A stretch of 41,598 nucleotides of DNA, taken from Chloroflexota bacterium. Lineage in GTDB: Bacteria > Chloroflexota > JAHJIN01. The notes below the pieces were generated by a model. The model saw only the letters and a program-made list of their open reading frames with translations, was not told the DNA's origin and searched no databases. Below are positions 16,606-24,360 of this stretch, in pieces (position 1 is the first letter of the stretch; every line of letters starts with the position of its first letter). Location: assembly GCA_018823415.1 (NCBI GenBank), contig JAHJIN010000354.1, positions 1 to 41,598 on the forward strand. Direction: 5' to 3'. Both the position numbers and the translations under genes were made by a program.

Positions 16606-17151
16606 ATGGCACAAGAAGTATATCCAGTCGAGATCTGTGGTATCCAGCGCGATTTTCCGCTTTTTGAGGTCGCGCCCGGCGTCAAGATCGCCATATTCAA
16701 CATGTTGGGCGATGCCGAATTTATCAAGGCCGTGGGGCCGGAGCTGGCCGGGATGCTTCCCGAGGGCGCACAGGTCATCGTCACCGCCGAGGTCAAGAGC
16801 ATTCCTCTGGCCTACGAGGTGGCCGCCATCTTGGGCCTGCCCTATGTAGTGCTGCGCAAGGTCCTCAAACCCTACATGGTGGACAGCCTGGGCCAAGAAG
16901 TGATCTCCATCACCACCGGCAAGCCACAGATGCTCTGGCTGGACGGCAAAGACCGTGAATTCATCAAGGGTAAAAAGGTCGCGATCGTGGATGACGTGAT
17001 CAGCACCGGCTCGACGCTGGAAGGCATGCGCCAGCTCATCGACGCGGCTGGCGGCGAGGTCATCGCCGAGGCCGCCGTGTTCACCGAAGGCGACCCGGCC
17101 AATTGGGAAGGCATCATCGCCCTGGGCAACCTGCCGGTGTTCACCGACTAG
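16606..17151 (+). CDS. Purine-type phosphoribosyltransferase (Apt/Xpt-like)
   Basis: 181 aa type I phosphoribosyltransferase. The PRPP-binding motif is VDDVISTGST at residues 128-137, and LGLPYVVLRKVLKPYM precedes the flexible loop, similar to adenine and xanthine phosphoribosyltransferases. It converts a purine base and PRPP to the nucleotide and pyrophosphate. The exact base cannot be inferred; a non-salvage regulator of this fold is also possible. The start has AGGAGG 5 nt upstream. It follows the phosphorylase-like gene closely and is probably co-transcribed with it. Confidence 0.85.
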   Translation: MAQEVYPVEICGIQRDFPLFEVAPGVKIAIFNMLGDAEFIKAVGPELAGMLPEGAQVIVTAEVKSIPLAYEVAAILGLPYVVLRKVLKPYMVDSLGQEVISITTGKPQMLWLDGKDREFIKGKKVAIVDDVISTGSTLEGMRQLIDAAGGEVIAEAAVFTEGDPANWEGIIALGNLPVFTD

Positions 17152-17158
17152 GCAATCT

Positions 17159-17189
17159 CGGGCAGGCTCGCGGCTCACGGGCCTGCCCG
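17159..17189 (+). terminator. Terminator-like hairpin after the phosphoribosyltransferase gene
   Basis: Perfect 9-bp inverted repeat CGGGCAGGC (17159-17167) / GCCTGCCCG (17181-17189), starting 8 nt after the stop codon. There is no T-run after it, so it may be a Rho-type or processing hairpin. Confidence 0.45.
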
Positions 17190-17252
17190 CTCATGTATGA
17201 TACACTGTGAGCACCCCGCCTGACTTTTGAGCGAGCACGCGAGGGGGCAACC

Positions 17253-19826
17253 GTGAAACGCATTGACACTTTTATCCCAGCCGATGATCCGGCTCACGAA
17301 ACCCGGCTAGGCCGGTGGCTGCCGCCTCTGCCACCGCAACTGGTGACAGAATACCTGGATGCCTACAGCAGCCCCGGCGACGTGATCTGGGACCCCTTTT
17401 GCCGGGGCGGCGATGTGGCCCTGCCGGCCGTGCGCCAGGACCGGCGCGTGCTGATCAGCGATTATAACCCGCTCACCAATTTCCTGGCCCGCATGGCCGT
17501 CAATCCCACCCCGGCCCGCGACGTTCACGTGGCCTATACGAGCCTCAGCACGTCCGTGCGTCACAGTGCCAGCCTCCGCGACCACCTGTCGCAATTGTAC
17601 GCCACCCAATGCTCCCATTGCCACGAATCGGTGGTGGCCGATTACCTGATCTGGCAGCGCCAGGACGACCGGTTGCTCAAAAAGCACTACGAGTGCCCCC
17701 ATTGCCAGCGCGAATACCTGGAGCCAGCCACAGACGCCGACCGCCAGCGCGCTGCCGCCATCGAGCCCAAGGGCTTTCACTACTGGTACATCCTGGAGCG
17801 ACTGGCCCCCGCCAACAAGCGCGCCCAGGCCACGGTAGAACGACTGCTGGGCCTGTACACGTCGCGCAACCTGTACGCGCTGGTGACGCTGCTCATGCGC
17901 ATCGAATCGGTGGTCGAAAACAAGGCCGCGCAGGATGCACTCAAGGAAGCCTTGCTCTATTGCCTGCTAGAAGGCAGCAAACTGGCCGGGCGCCGTGGCG
18001 GCAATAACCTGCGCGTGCCGGCCCAGTTTCGCGAGAACAATGTGTGGCTTTGCTTTGACGATGCCGTGGCCCGGGCCCGCAGCGCTGTCGAGGCCCGGCC
18101 CCCGGCGCGCCTGACCGATGACCTGCCCGCTATCCTGGCCCGCGACGAAACCCTGTGGGACTATGGCGCCAGCGCCCGCCGCCCCGATGTCCTCATCGCG
18201 CGCCGCACGCCCCGTCAGATGGTCCAGCATTTTCCCCCGGCGAGTATTGACCTGATCCTGACCCGGCCACCCTATCCTGACCGGGCCTTTCTCTCGCTGG
18301 CCTATCTGTGGACCGGCTGGCTCATGGGCGCCGGCCCAGCCGCCGTGCTGTCACGACTGCTCTACCAGTCCCCCTTTGAAGGCTGGACGCTGGTATTGCC
18401 GGCCCTGCGCAAGACCTTTGCCGCCATGTTCCAGGCCCTCAAACCCAACCACGCCCTGGTGCTCCTGTTCAACACCGCCGATGCAGATTATGTCACGTCG
18501 CTGGTCATGACTGCCGTCGCTGCCGGGTTTGACCTGGATACACTCCTGTTCCAGCGGCGCGCCGCCACGCCCCAACGCAAGCCCGACGGCGAATATCGAC
18601 TCACCTTTCTGCGGCCGGCCGAAGATAAACCGCCATCCAGTTGGCAGATTGCCCTCACGCCCAGCCATCTGACCACCACGCTACAGGCCGCCGCCGTGCG
18701 CGCGGCCCGCCAGGGTCTCCAGGAGCGCGGCGAGCCCATGAGCGACGATTGGCTGCAAACCGCCATCTTGTTGCAGCTCGGCGATGCCCAGGAGCACGTG
18801 CTCGGCGATTTGTTTGCCCTGGCCGATAGTCAGGCAGAGCGTCGCATCGAATTTGATGCCCTGGGCTTTTTGAACGAGCAGATCACCCTGGGCTTGCGCC
18901 AGGCGGTGGCGCGCGGCGTGTTGCTCACCATGCGCAACGACGCCGTCACCGATGCCTCGGAGCCCATCCATGACCTGCTGGCCGACGCCGCCGAGAGCCC
19001 CGACGGCGACGAGGACAAGGAAGACGCGCCGGTCCCAGCCGAGCGCCTGTGGTGGCTGGGCGAGCCTACGTACAAGCCCCTGCCGCTCTCGGAACGAGTG
19101 GAACAGACCGTATACAACGTCCTGTCCACATCCCAATCGACCACCGAGGCCGCGGTGAGCCGGGTGGTGGCGTCGCTCTATCGTGGGCTGCTCACACCCG
19201 CCCCCAATTGGGTGCCTGATTGCCTCACCTCCTACGGTCGCTGCGAGACCAACGGCACCTGGTCCCTGCGCCTGGACGACGACAGGCGCTTGCGGGTTCG
19301 CGAGCACACCGAGCTGTTGGCGCTACTGACAGATCTGGGGCATCGACTGGGGTTTGGCGTGTGGATCGGCCGGCGCGAGCAAAAGCGCAAGCTAGAGGGT
19401 GGGTGCACCCTGCAAGCCCTGCTCTCGGCCCGCGAGCGCTATATCGCCCCCGAGGCATTGGTGGGCGGGGGACGCCACGCCGCCGACGTGGACGTTTTGT
19501 GGTATGACGCCGGCTGCGTGTATTGCGCCTTTGAGGTAGAGTGGATGGCCCAACTGACGACGCCGGTGCTGGTGCGGGGCGCCGACCGGTACAGCAGCCG
19601 CTCGTACATCGTGCTGCCGGCGGCCCGGGTGGACCTGGTCAAGCAACGCATACAAGAGGCCCCGCTGCTACGTCAAGTGTTAGCCAACGGGGCCTGGGAG
19701 TTTATCAAATACGAGCGCCTGCGCGCCTGGGCCGCGCAACCAGAGGTCGAATTGGACGAACTGGCCCCGATCGCCGGACTGGACCCGGTCATCGAAAGCG
19801 GCGGCGTGCAGCTTGCGCTCTTTTAG
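17253..19826 (+). CDS. Orphan DNA methyltransferase-like protein with zinc-ribbon insert and nuclease-like C-terminus
   Basis: 857 aa, GTG start after GAGGGGG. Residues 43-53 (DVIWDPFCRGG) are the SAM-binding motif I of amino-methyltransferases, and LTRPPYPDRAFLSL (337-350) is a variant of catalytic motif IV (N/D/S-PPY) with Arg before PPY. Between them, C120/C123 and C148/C151 form a probable zinc ribbon. The order motif I, zinc ribbon, PPY resembles DUF1156-type methyltransferases. The C-terminal ~140 residues contain HAADVDVLWYDAGC, then CAFEVEW (D745/D747, E761/E763), the spacing of a PD-(D/E)xK nuclease or an inactive relative. No separate restriction gene is adjacent. Function could be orphan modification, fused restriction-modification or phage defence. 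The methylated base is unknown. Confidence 0.75.
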   Translation: MKRIDTFIPADDPAHETRLGRWLPPLPPQLVTEYLDAYSSPGDVIWDPFCRGGDVALPAVRQDRRVLISDYNPLTNFLARMAVNPTPARDVHVAYTSLSTSVRHSASLRDHLSQLYATQCSHCHESVVADYLIWQRQDDRLLKKHYECPHCQREYLEPATDADRQRAAAIEPKGFHYWYILERLAPANKRAQATVERLLGLYTSRNLYALVTLLMRIESVVENKAAQDALKEALLYCLLEGSKLAGRRGGNNLRVPAQFRENNVWLCFDDAVARARSAVEARPPARLTDDLPAILARDETLWDYGASARRPDVLIARRTPRQMVQHFPPASIDLILTRPPYPDRAFLSLAYLWTGWLMGAGPAAVLSRLLYQSPFEGWTLVLPALRKTFAAMFQALKPNHALVLLFNTADADYVTSLVMTAVAAGFDLDTLLFQRRAATPQRKPDGEYRLTFLRPAEDKPPSSWQIALTPSHLTTTLQAAAVRAARQGLQERGEPMSDDWLQTAILLQLGDAQEHVLGDLFALADSQAERRIEFDALGFLNEQITLGLRQAVARGVLLTMRNDAVTDASEPIHDLLADAAESPDGDEDKEDAPVPAERLWWLGEPTYKPLPLSERVEQTVYNVLSTSQSTTEAAVSRVVASLYRGLLTPAPNWVPDCLTSYGRCETNGTWSLRLDDDRRLRVREHTELLALLTDLGHRLGFGVWIGRREQKRKLEGGCTLQALLSARERYIAPEALVGGGRHAADVDVLWYDAGCVYCAFEVEWMAQLTTPVLVRGADRYSSRSYIVLPAARVDLVKQRIQEAPLLRQVLANGAWEFIKYERLRAWAAQPEVELDELAPIAGLDPVIESGGVQLALF

Positions 19827-19854
19827 CAGATTGCAGCCTGCCATCTGCAATCTG
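19827..19854. terminator. Perfect 10-bp hairpin between convergent genes
   Basis: CAGATTGCAG (19827-19836) and CTGCAATCTG (19845-19854) with an 8-nt loop, starting immediately after the methyltransferase stop and 8 bp from the DUF1232 gene stop. T-runs are weak. The position suggests a shared bidirectional terminator. Confidence 0.6.
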
Positions 19855-19861
19855 TAACCTG

Positions 19862-20257
19862 CTACTCGTCTTTGACCGTGTACGAGGTCTCGATGTACCC
19901 GGCAGACGAGCGCGGCTTTTCTTCCTTGGGTGTTGGGTTCTCTGTCGTCACGCGATAGGACCGGGACTGGAACGAGCGCAACTCGTCCAGGTGCTGGCGC
20001 ACCACGTCAGCCGGGCTCATGTCGATAAAGAGCTTGATGCCCAACAACACCACAGCAATGTCGTCCAACTGGCCCAGGCCCGGGATAATGTCCGGCACGA
20101 TATCGACCGGGGACAGCACATAGATCGCCACCAGGGTGGGGATCACGGCCTTGAGCCACGTCGGCACGCGCGCATCCATGATCAGCCGGCTCACCAATCG
20201 CAGGTTGTCTATTATCTCGCTAAAGAAACTGGTTACGTCTTGTCGGGGCGAATTCAC
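19862..20257 (-). CDS. DUF1232 (YkvA-like) membrane protein
   Basis: 131 aa from GTG 20257, which follows GGGAGGTGG. The core WLKAVIPTLVAIYVLSPVDIVPDIIPGLGQLDDIAVVLLGIKLF is the DUF1232 signature: a membrane hairpin with the conserved SPVDxxPDxxPxxGxxDD motif. A charged C-terminal tail follows. The role of the family is unknown. A longer in-frame reading from further upstream is rejected because it would overlap the promoter and lacks a ribosome binding site. Confidence 0.88.
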   Translation of the reverse strand: MNSPRQDVTSFFSEIIDNLRLVSRLIMDARVPTWLKAVIPTLVAIYVLSPVDIVPDIIPGLGQLDDIAVVLLGIKLFIDMSPADVVRQHLDELRSFQSRSYRVTTENPTPKEEKPRSSAGYIETSYTVKDE

Positions 20258-20320
20258 AAGCCACCTCCCTTGTTTGTGTTCAGAGGGGACCACAGTCCCC
20301 GTGGGGTCTGCACCGCTCAT

Positions 20321-20349
20321 ATTATACCACACAGACCGTAACTCGTGAA
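20321..20349 (-). promoter_or_regulatory. Candidate promoter of the DUF1232 gene
   Basis: Minus strand TTCACG (20349-20344), 17 bp, TATAAT (20326-20321) with TGTGG before the -10. The leader is about 55 nt and includes a small CCCC/GGGG hairpin. Confidence 0.55.
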
Positions 20350-20363
20350 TCCCTATGTTACCC

Positions 20364-20396
20364 AGACCTCCAGGACCGTGGCGTCTCTGGAGGTCT
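20364..20396. repeat. Inverted repeat in the ftsY leader
   Basis: Perfect 10-bp inverted repeat AGACCTCCAG (20364-20373) / CTGGAGGTCT (20387-20396) with a 13-nt loop, ending 27 nt before the ftsY ATG. It could be an RNA hairpin or an operator. No T-run follows. Confidence 0.55.
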
Positions 20397-20423
20397 GCGA
20401 CTGAAATCTACCGTGGAGGAATC

Positions 20424-21335
20424 ATGCGATTATTTGGCGACAAGTTGAAACAGAGCCTCACCCGCACCCGGCAGTCCTTTTTTGGCCGCATCGGCAGCCT
20501 GTTTGGGACCGGCGAGGTGACGGACGAGCTGTGGGACGAGCTGGAAGAGCTGCTCATCCAGGCCGACGTGGGCGTCAACACCACCGTGGCCCTGGTGCAA
20601 GAGGTGCGCGACCGGACTCGCCGCGAGCGGGTGCGCGAGGCCGCCGGCGTGTTCGTCATCCTCAAGGAAGAGATGGTCAAGGCCTTTCCAACCAGTGGCC
20701 CGCCGGCCCTCCCGGCCGCGCCGGACCTGGCCGTGGTGCTGGTGGTGGGCGTGAACGGCGTGGGCAAGACCACGTCCATCGCCAAGCTGGGCCGGTTCTA
20801 CCAGAACCAGGGCCGCCAGGTGGTGTTGGCCGCCGGCGATACCTTTCGCGCCGCCGCCATCGAGCAGTTGCAGGTGTGGGGCGGGCGCCTGGGCGTGCCG
20901 GTCATCGCCGGCAAGCCCGGCGGCGACCCGGGGGCCGTGGCCTTTGACGCTGTCGCCTCGTGTCGGGCCCGGGGCCAGGACCTGCTCATCGTGGACACGG
21001 CCGGCCGGCTTCACACCAAGTTCAACCTCATGGAAGAACTGAAAAAGGTGCGCCGGGTGGTGCAAAAGCAGCTGCCCAACGCCCCGCACGCCACGCTGCT
21101 GGTCATCGACGCCACCACCGGCCAGAACGCGCTGGCCCAGGCCGAGCATTTTGCCCGGGCCGTGGACGTGACCGGCGTGGTGCTCGCCAAGCTGGATGGC
21201 ACGGCCAAGGGCGGCATGGCCTTTGCCATTGCCAGGGAGATGGGGCTGCCCATCCAGTTCGTGGGCACCGGCGAGACGCTGGACGACCTGGCCCCGTTCG
21301 ATGCAGCAACGTACGTAGAGGCCCTGTTTGCGTGA
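20424..21335 (+). CDS. ftsY: Signal recognition particle receptor FtsY
   Basis: 303-aa SRP GTPase that docks ribosome-nascent chain-SRP complexes at the membrane. The four-helix N domain (VTDELWDELEELLIQADVGV) is followed by the G domain: G1 GVNGVGKTT (109-117), GDTFRAAAIEQL, G3 DTAGRLHTKFNLMEEL, G4 LAKLDGTAKGG, and the closing FVGTGETLDDLAPFDA. DTAGR-HTK and TKLDG-type motifs separate it from Ffh, as does the absence of an M domain. The acidic A domain of E. coli FtsY is missing, as in many bacteria. ATG 20424 follows GGAGG. It is followed by an intrinsic terminator. Confidence 0.96.
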   Translation: MRLFGDKLKQSLTRTRQSFFGRIGSLFGTGEVTDELWDELEELLIQADVGVNTTVALVQEVRDRTRRERVREAAGVFVILKEEMVKAFPTSGPPALPAAPDLAVVLVVGVNGVGKTTSIAKLGRFYQNQGRQVVLAAGDTFRAAAIEQLQVWGGRLGVPVIAGKPGGDPGAVAFDAVASCRARGQDLLIVDTAGRLHTKFNLMEELKKVRRVVQKQLPNAPHATLLVIDATTGQNALAQAEHFARAVDVTGVVLAKLDGTAKGGMAFAIAREMGLPIQFVGTGETLDDLAPFDAATYVEALFA

Positions 21336-21374
21336 GGGTGTGTGGGCCGGTCACGGATCGTCTGGCAAAACCAG

Positions 21375-21410
21375 AGGCCCTCGTGGGACTGATCCCGCGA
21401 GGGCCTTTTT
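21375..21410 (+). terminator. Intrinsic terminator of ftsY
   Basis: Stem AGGCCCTCG (21375-21383) / CGAGGGCCT (21398-21406), with an inner GGG/CCC pairing, followed by a T5 run. It lies 40 nt after the ftsY stop and just beyond the 3' end of the convergent MNT gene. Confidence 0.85.
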
Positions 21411-21418
21411 CGTGGCAG

Positions 21419-21772
21419 TTATCCAACCGATGTCAGCGCGATGCCATCCGCCTGGACGTGTTCGTAGAGGGTGAAGCGGTGATGGCGCATCTCGGCCCAG
21501 CGCTCCTGACCGATGATGCGGGGGGAGAGGAGCACGTCGTATTCCAGGGAAACGCGCGCCGCCAGCACCCGTAGTGCCTTGTGCAAGCGCCAGTCCTCGC
21601 TGTCCACGACCAACAGGATGTCCACGTCCGAGTCGTGGCTGCTATCGCCCCGGGCCTTGGAGCCGAACAAGGTAGTCAGCAGTACCCGGGCGCCATATTC
21701 CCCCCGAACGCGGGCGACGAATGCGCGGACAGCTTGTTGTTCGTTTGGCGTTAATCCGGCCAGTTCATCCAT
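21419..21772 (-). CDS. Minimal nucleotidyltransferase (MNT) of a HEPN/MNT pair
   Basis: 117 aa. LFGSKARGDSSHDSDVDILLVV is shortened here as GSKARG-x5-SDVD, the polymerase-beta-like nucleotidyltransferase motif with intact catalytic Asp residues. In HEPN/MNT toxin-antitoxin systems this partner can modify the HEPN toxin with AMP. The start overlaps the stop of the upstream HEPN gene by one base (ATGA). Length and motif are typical of the family. Confidence 0.88.
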   Translation of the reverse strand: MDELAGLTPNEQQAVRAFVARVRGEYGARVLLTTLFGSKARGDSSHDSDVDILLVVDSEDWRLHKALRVLAARVSLEYDVLLSPRIIGQERWAEMRHHRFTLYEHVQADGIALTSVG

Positions 21773-22182
21773 CAGCGGTATCCCTCTTGCTTCAGGTAGG
21801 ACTCGATTCGGGCCACGAAGGCATGGGCATCAGCGACAGCACTGCGGGCAGACTCTTCTTCAGTGTCGCCCAGAATTTCATAGTCACCAACCTGGCGCGC
21901 CTCCATCACATCGCCATAAATGTCGCTATATCGGGCCTCGATGAGGCCGGGCTTGACAAAATACTGCCGGAAGGCCGCGACGATGCTGGCATGTTTGGAC
22001 CGGCGGATGTCTTGGGTGAGCAATAGGGCGCTGGCGGCGTAAAAGATGGCGTAATAGGCACGATTTACAGCGGTGGTCAGTAATCCCTCTCGTAAATTGA
22101 CCTCGGCAGCGTAAAGAGCCTGACGGGCATGCTCCATGTACAACTCGATCTCGTGTTGATGATCCAGGATTTCGGAGACCAT
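21772..22182 (-). CDS. HEPN domain protein
   Basis: 136 aa, all-helical. NRAYYAIFYAASALLL is the conserved helix of PF05168-type HEPN proteins, and SKHASIVAAF corresponds to the later SKxH motif. The C-terminus DAHAFVARIESYLKQEGYR is typical. The RX4HXY RNase motif of DUF86-type HEPN toxins is not seen, so ribonuclease activity is uncertain. Together with the downstream MNT gene it forms a likely toxin-antitoxin or stress module. The ribosome binding site is weak (AAAAGG). Confidence 0.85.
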   Translation of the reverse strand: MVSEILDHQHEIELYMEHARQALYAAEVNLREGLLTTAVNRAYYAIFYAASALLLTQDIRRSKHASIVAAFRQYFVKPGLIEARYSDIYGDVMEARQVGDYEILGDTEEESARSAVADAHAFVARIESYLKQEGYR

Positions 22183-22223
22183 CGGACTTGCCTTTTCGAA
22201 CTTGTTGAGAACGTATCACCCAC

Positions 22224-22252
22224 ATTCTACCAGACGCCTGTCTTGTCGTCAA
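22224..22252 (-). promoter_or_regulatory. Candidate promoter of the HEPN/MNT pair
   Basis: Minus strand TTGACG (22252-22247), 17 bp, TAGAAT (22229-22224) with CTGG before the -10. The leader is about 35 nt. Confidence 0.6.
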
Positions 22253-22337
22253 TGACGGACTGTGGCGACTTGTAGTTGGCATTGTATCCTGAACCCGCGA
22301 GCAAGGAAACGTCTACGCAGAGCGCTAGTTCGCTCGG

Positions 22338-23330
22338 CTACATGCGCCCCAGCCGCTCCCGGGCCACCGTGGCCGCGCCCAGCACCCCGGCATAGTCTCC
22401 CAGTTCGGCCAGGACGATGCGCACCGCGTCTGCGCTGCTCTGGTTCACAAAATACTCGCGGGCCGTGGCGCGGATGGGCTTGAGGAATGGCTCGCCCAGG
22501 GCCTCTACCACACCCCCGCCAAAGACCACCAGCTCCGGGTCCACCAGATTCACGACGGAAGCGGTGAGCAAGCCCAAATAGGTTTGCGCCCGGGCCAGCA
22601 CCTCTAGCACCACCTCGTCCTCGGCCTGCACGGCCTGGGCGAGCATCCCACTGGTGATGGGCGCGTCGTCTCGGATGAGGCCGGCCATGATGCTGGGCCG
22701 GCCGGCCGCCAGCGCGGCCCGGATGTCGCGGTCCATGGCCGTGCGGCTGGCCAGGGCCTCCACGCACCCCCTTTTGCCGCAGCCGCAGATCGGCCCGTCG
22801 GCCAGGACGATCATGTGCCCCACTTCACCGGCATTGCCTCGGAACCCCTGGCGCAACTTGCCATCGGCAATGATACCGCCGCCCACGCCAGTCCCCACGA
22901 ATATGCCCACCATGTCCCGCACGCCCCGGCCCACCCCATAGACGTATTCGCCCAGGGTGCCGGCGTTTACGTCGTTTTCCAGGAACACCGGCATCTTGAG
23001 CGCGTCAGACAGGGACCGGGCCACCGGTACATCTTGCCAGCCGGGCAGGTTGGGCGTAAAGTGCACCACGCCGGCCTCTGTATCCAACGGCCCCGGGGCC
23101 ACCATGCCCACGGCCAGCACCCGCTTGATCGGCACGCCGGCTTCGTCCACAGCGTCCTGCACGGTCCGGGCCACCCGCTCAATGACGGCATCCGGCCCCA
23201 GCCGCCCCTTGGTGCGGCGTTTGGCCTCGCTCACCACGTTGCCCTTGTCGTCTACCACGGCGGCCAAGACCTTGGTGCCACCCAGGTCCACGCCCACCAC
23301 ATAGCTGCGCTTCTTGCGCTTTTTTGCCAT
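22338..23330 (-). CDS. ROK family sugar kinase (glucokinase-like)
   Basis: 330 aa. The ATP-binding signature VDLGGTK is at residues 14-20, and VGTGVGGGII and the zinc-binding CGCGKRGCVEALAS are the ROK hallmarks. GNAGEVGHM carries the ExGH motif that contacts sugar. No helix-turn-helix precedes the kinase fold, so it is an enzyme rather than a NagC-type repressor. The usual role is phosphorylation of glucose or a related hexose or amino-hexose. ATG 23330 follows GGGAGG. It is transcribed alone, between a repeat-bearing spacer and the HEPN/MNT promoter. Confidence 0.92.
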   Translation of the reverse strand: MAKKRKKRSYVVGVDLGGTKVLAAVVDDKGNVVSEAKRRTKGRLGPDAVIERVARTVQDAVDEAGVPIKRVLAVGMVAPGPLDTEAGVVHFTPNLPGWQDVPVARSLSDALKMPVFLENDVNAGTLGEYVYGVGRGVRDMVGIFVGTGVGGGIIADGKLRQGFRGNAGEVGHMIVLADGPICGCGKRGCVEALASRTAMDRDIRAALAAGRPSIMAGLIRDDAPITSGMLAQAVQAEDEVVLEVLARAQTYLGLLTASVVNLVDPELVVFGGGVVEALGEPFLKPIRATAREYFVNQSSADAVRIVLAELGDYAGVLGAATVARERLGRM

Positions 23331-23388
23331 TCGAGACCTCCCAGCCTGGACAAGCCAGAATCAAACGGGTTTCTTACCATGAATTTGA

Positions 23389-23452
23389 ACCGCAGAGTAC
23401 GCAGAGATCGCTGAGAAAAGAAAAGCTCGGCGGACTCGGCGCTCTCTGCGGT
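23389..23452. repeat. CGCAGAG-type interspersed palindromic repeat
   Basis: Terminal inverted repeats ACCGCAGAG (23389-23397) and CTCTGCGGT (23444-23452) enclose degenerate 9-nt units CGCAGAGTA, CGCAGAGAT, CGCTGAGAA, then an AG-rich centre and their inverted copies. I recall similar elements scattered between genes in many environmental bacterial genomes. It sits in the 164-bp spacer between the PHP and ROK genes. Confidence 0.75.
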
Positions 23453-23494
23453 AAAATGCTCAGCAATGCTCTACAAAACCGCCGGGTTTTGCCA

Positions 23495-24319
23495 TTACGT
23501 CACGATGACGTCGGCCAACTCATCCAGCCGCAGGTCCGCCAGCGTGACCGGCGGCTGCCCCACGTGGCGATCTGGTGCAAACGCACCGTGACAGTCGGAC
23601 CCGCCGGTGATGAGCGCATCATGACGCTGGCACCACTCCACAAAGCGCCGGGTCTGAACAGCGTCATGATAGCTGGTGTAGCATTCCAGACCGCGCACCC
23701 CGGCCCGATGAAACGCCTCCAGCACCTCGTCGGTGATGGGCAGCCACCGCGACCCCGGGTGCGCCAGGATGGGCACGCCGCCGGCCCCAGTGATGACGGC
23801 CACCACCTCGGCCGGGGCCGGGAACATGGGAAACGGGAGCTTGCGCCCGGCAAACAGTCCATCGAAATAATCCTGCACGTCCGCGCACAGCCCGTTGTCG
23901 ATGAGGAAATTGAGGCCGGCCCAGCCGCCGCGCTCCGGGTCGTTTTCATAGACATCATAGGCGGCCAGGTCGATGGGCAGCCCCTCTCCTTGGAGCAGGC
24001 ACAGGCTGTCGCGGTTGCAGTCGTGCAGCATCTGCTGATTGGTCCGCACGAGCTGGCACAAGGCCGGGTCGGTGTGGTCGATGCCATACGCGAGCATGTG
24101 ATACAGGCTGCCGTTCAGCGTGGTGGACACCTCGACGGCGCGCAGATAGCGCAGGCCCGACCCGCGCACCAGGGCCTCGGTCGCAGCCACATTGTCGATG
24201 CTGTCGTGATCGGCCACGGCGAACAGGCCGACGCCGGCGGCGTGCACCTGCTGAATGAGTTGCGCCGGTCCCCACGTGCCGTCCGACGCCTGGGTGTGGA
24301 TGTGCAGATCGACTCTCAA
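23495..24319 (-). CDS. PHP domain phosphoesterase
   Basis: 274 aa. The metal-binding motifs appear in order: VDLHIHTQASDGTW (HxH), FAVADHDSIDN, a conserved E in RAVEVS, an AHPG motif, ECYTSYHD, and GGSDCHG. These match the stand-alone PHP proteins related to histidinol phosphatase, RNase AM (YciV) and 3',5'-nucleoside bisphosphate phosphatase. Start is TTG 24319, with AAGGAG 6 nt upstream; the longer frame upstream is the antisense of a glycosyltransferase gene and is rejected. It is the last gene of a five-gene run, 41 nt after the glycosyltransferase gene. The substrate is probably a phosphorylated nucleotide. Confidence 0.9.
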   Translation of the reverse strand: MRVDLHIHTQASDGTWGPAQLIQQVHAAGVGLFAVADHDSIDNVAATEALVRGSGLRYLRAVEVSTTLNGSLYHMLAYGIDHTDPALCQLVRTNQQMLHDCNRDSLCLLQGEGLPIDLAAYDVYENDPERGGWAGLNFLIDNGLCADVQDYFDGLFAGRKLPFPMFPAPAEVVAVITGAGGVPILAHPGSRWLPITDEVLEAFHRAGVRGLECYTSYHDAVQTRRFVEWCQRHDALITGGSDCHGAFAPDRHVGQPPVTLADLRLDELADVIVT

Positions 24320-24360
24320 TGGTGTCTCCTTACGGCAGCGGGCCCAAGCCCCGCCGCGAG

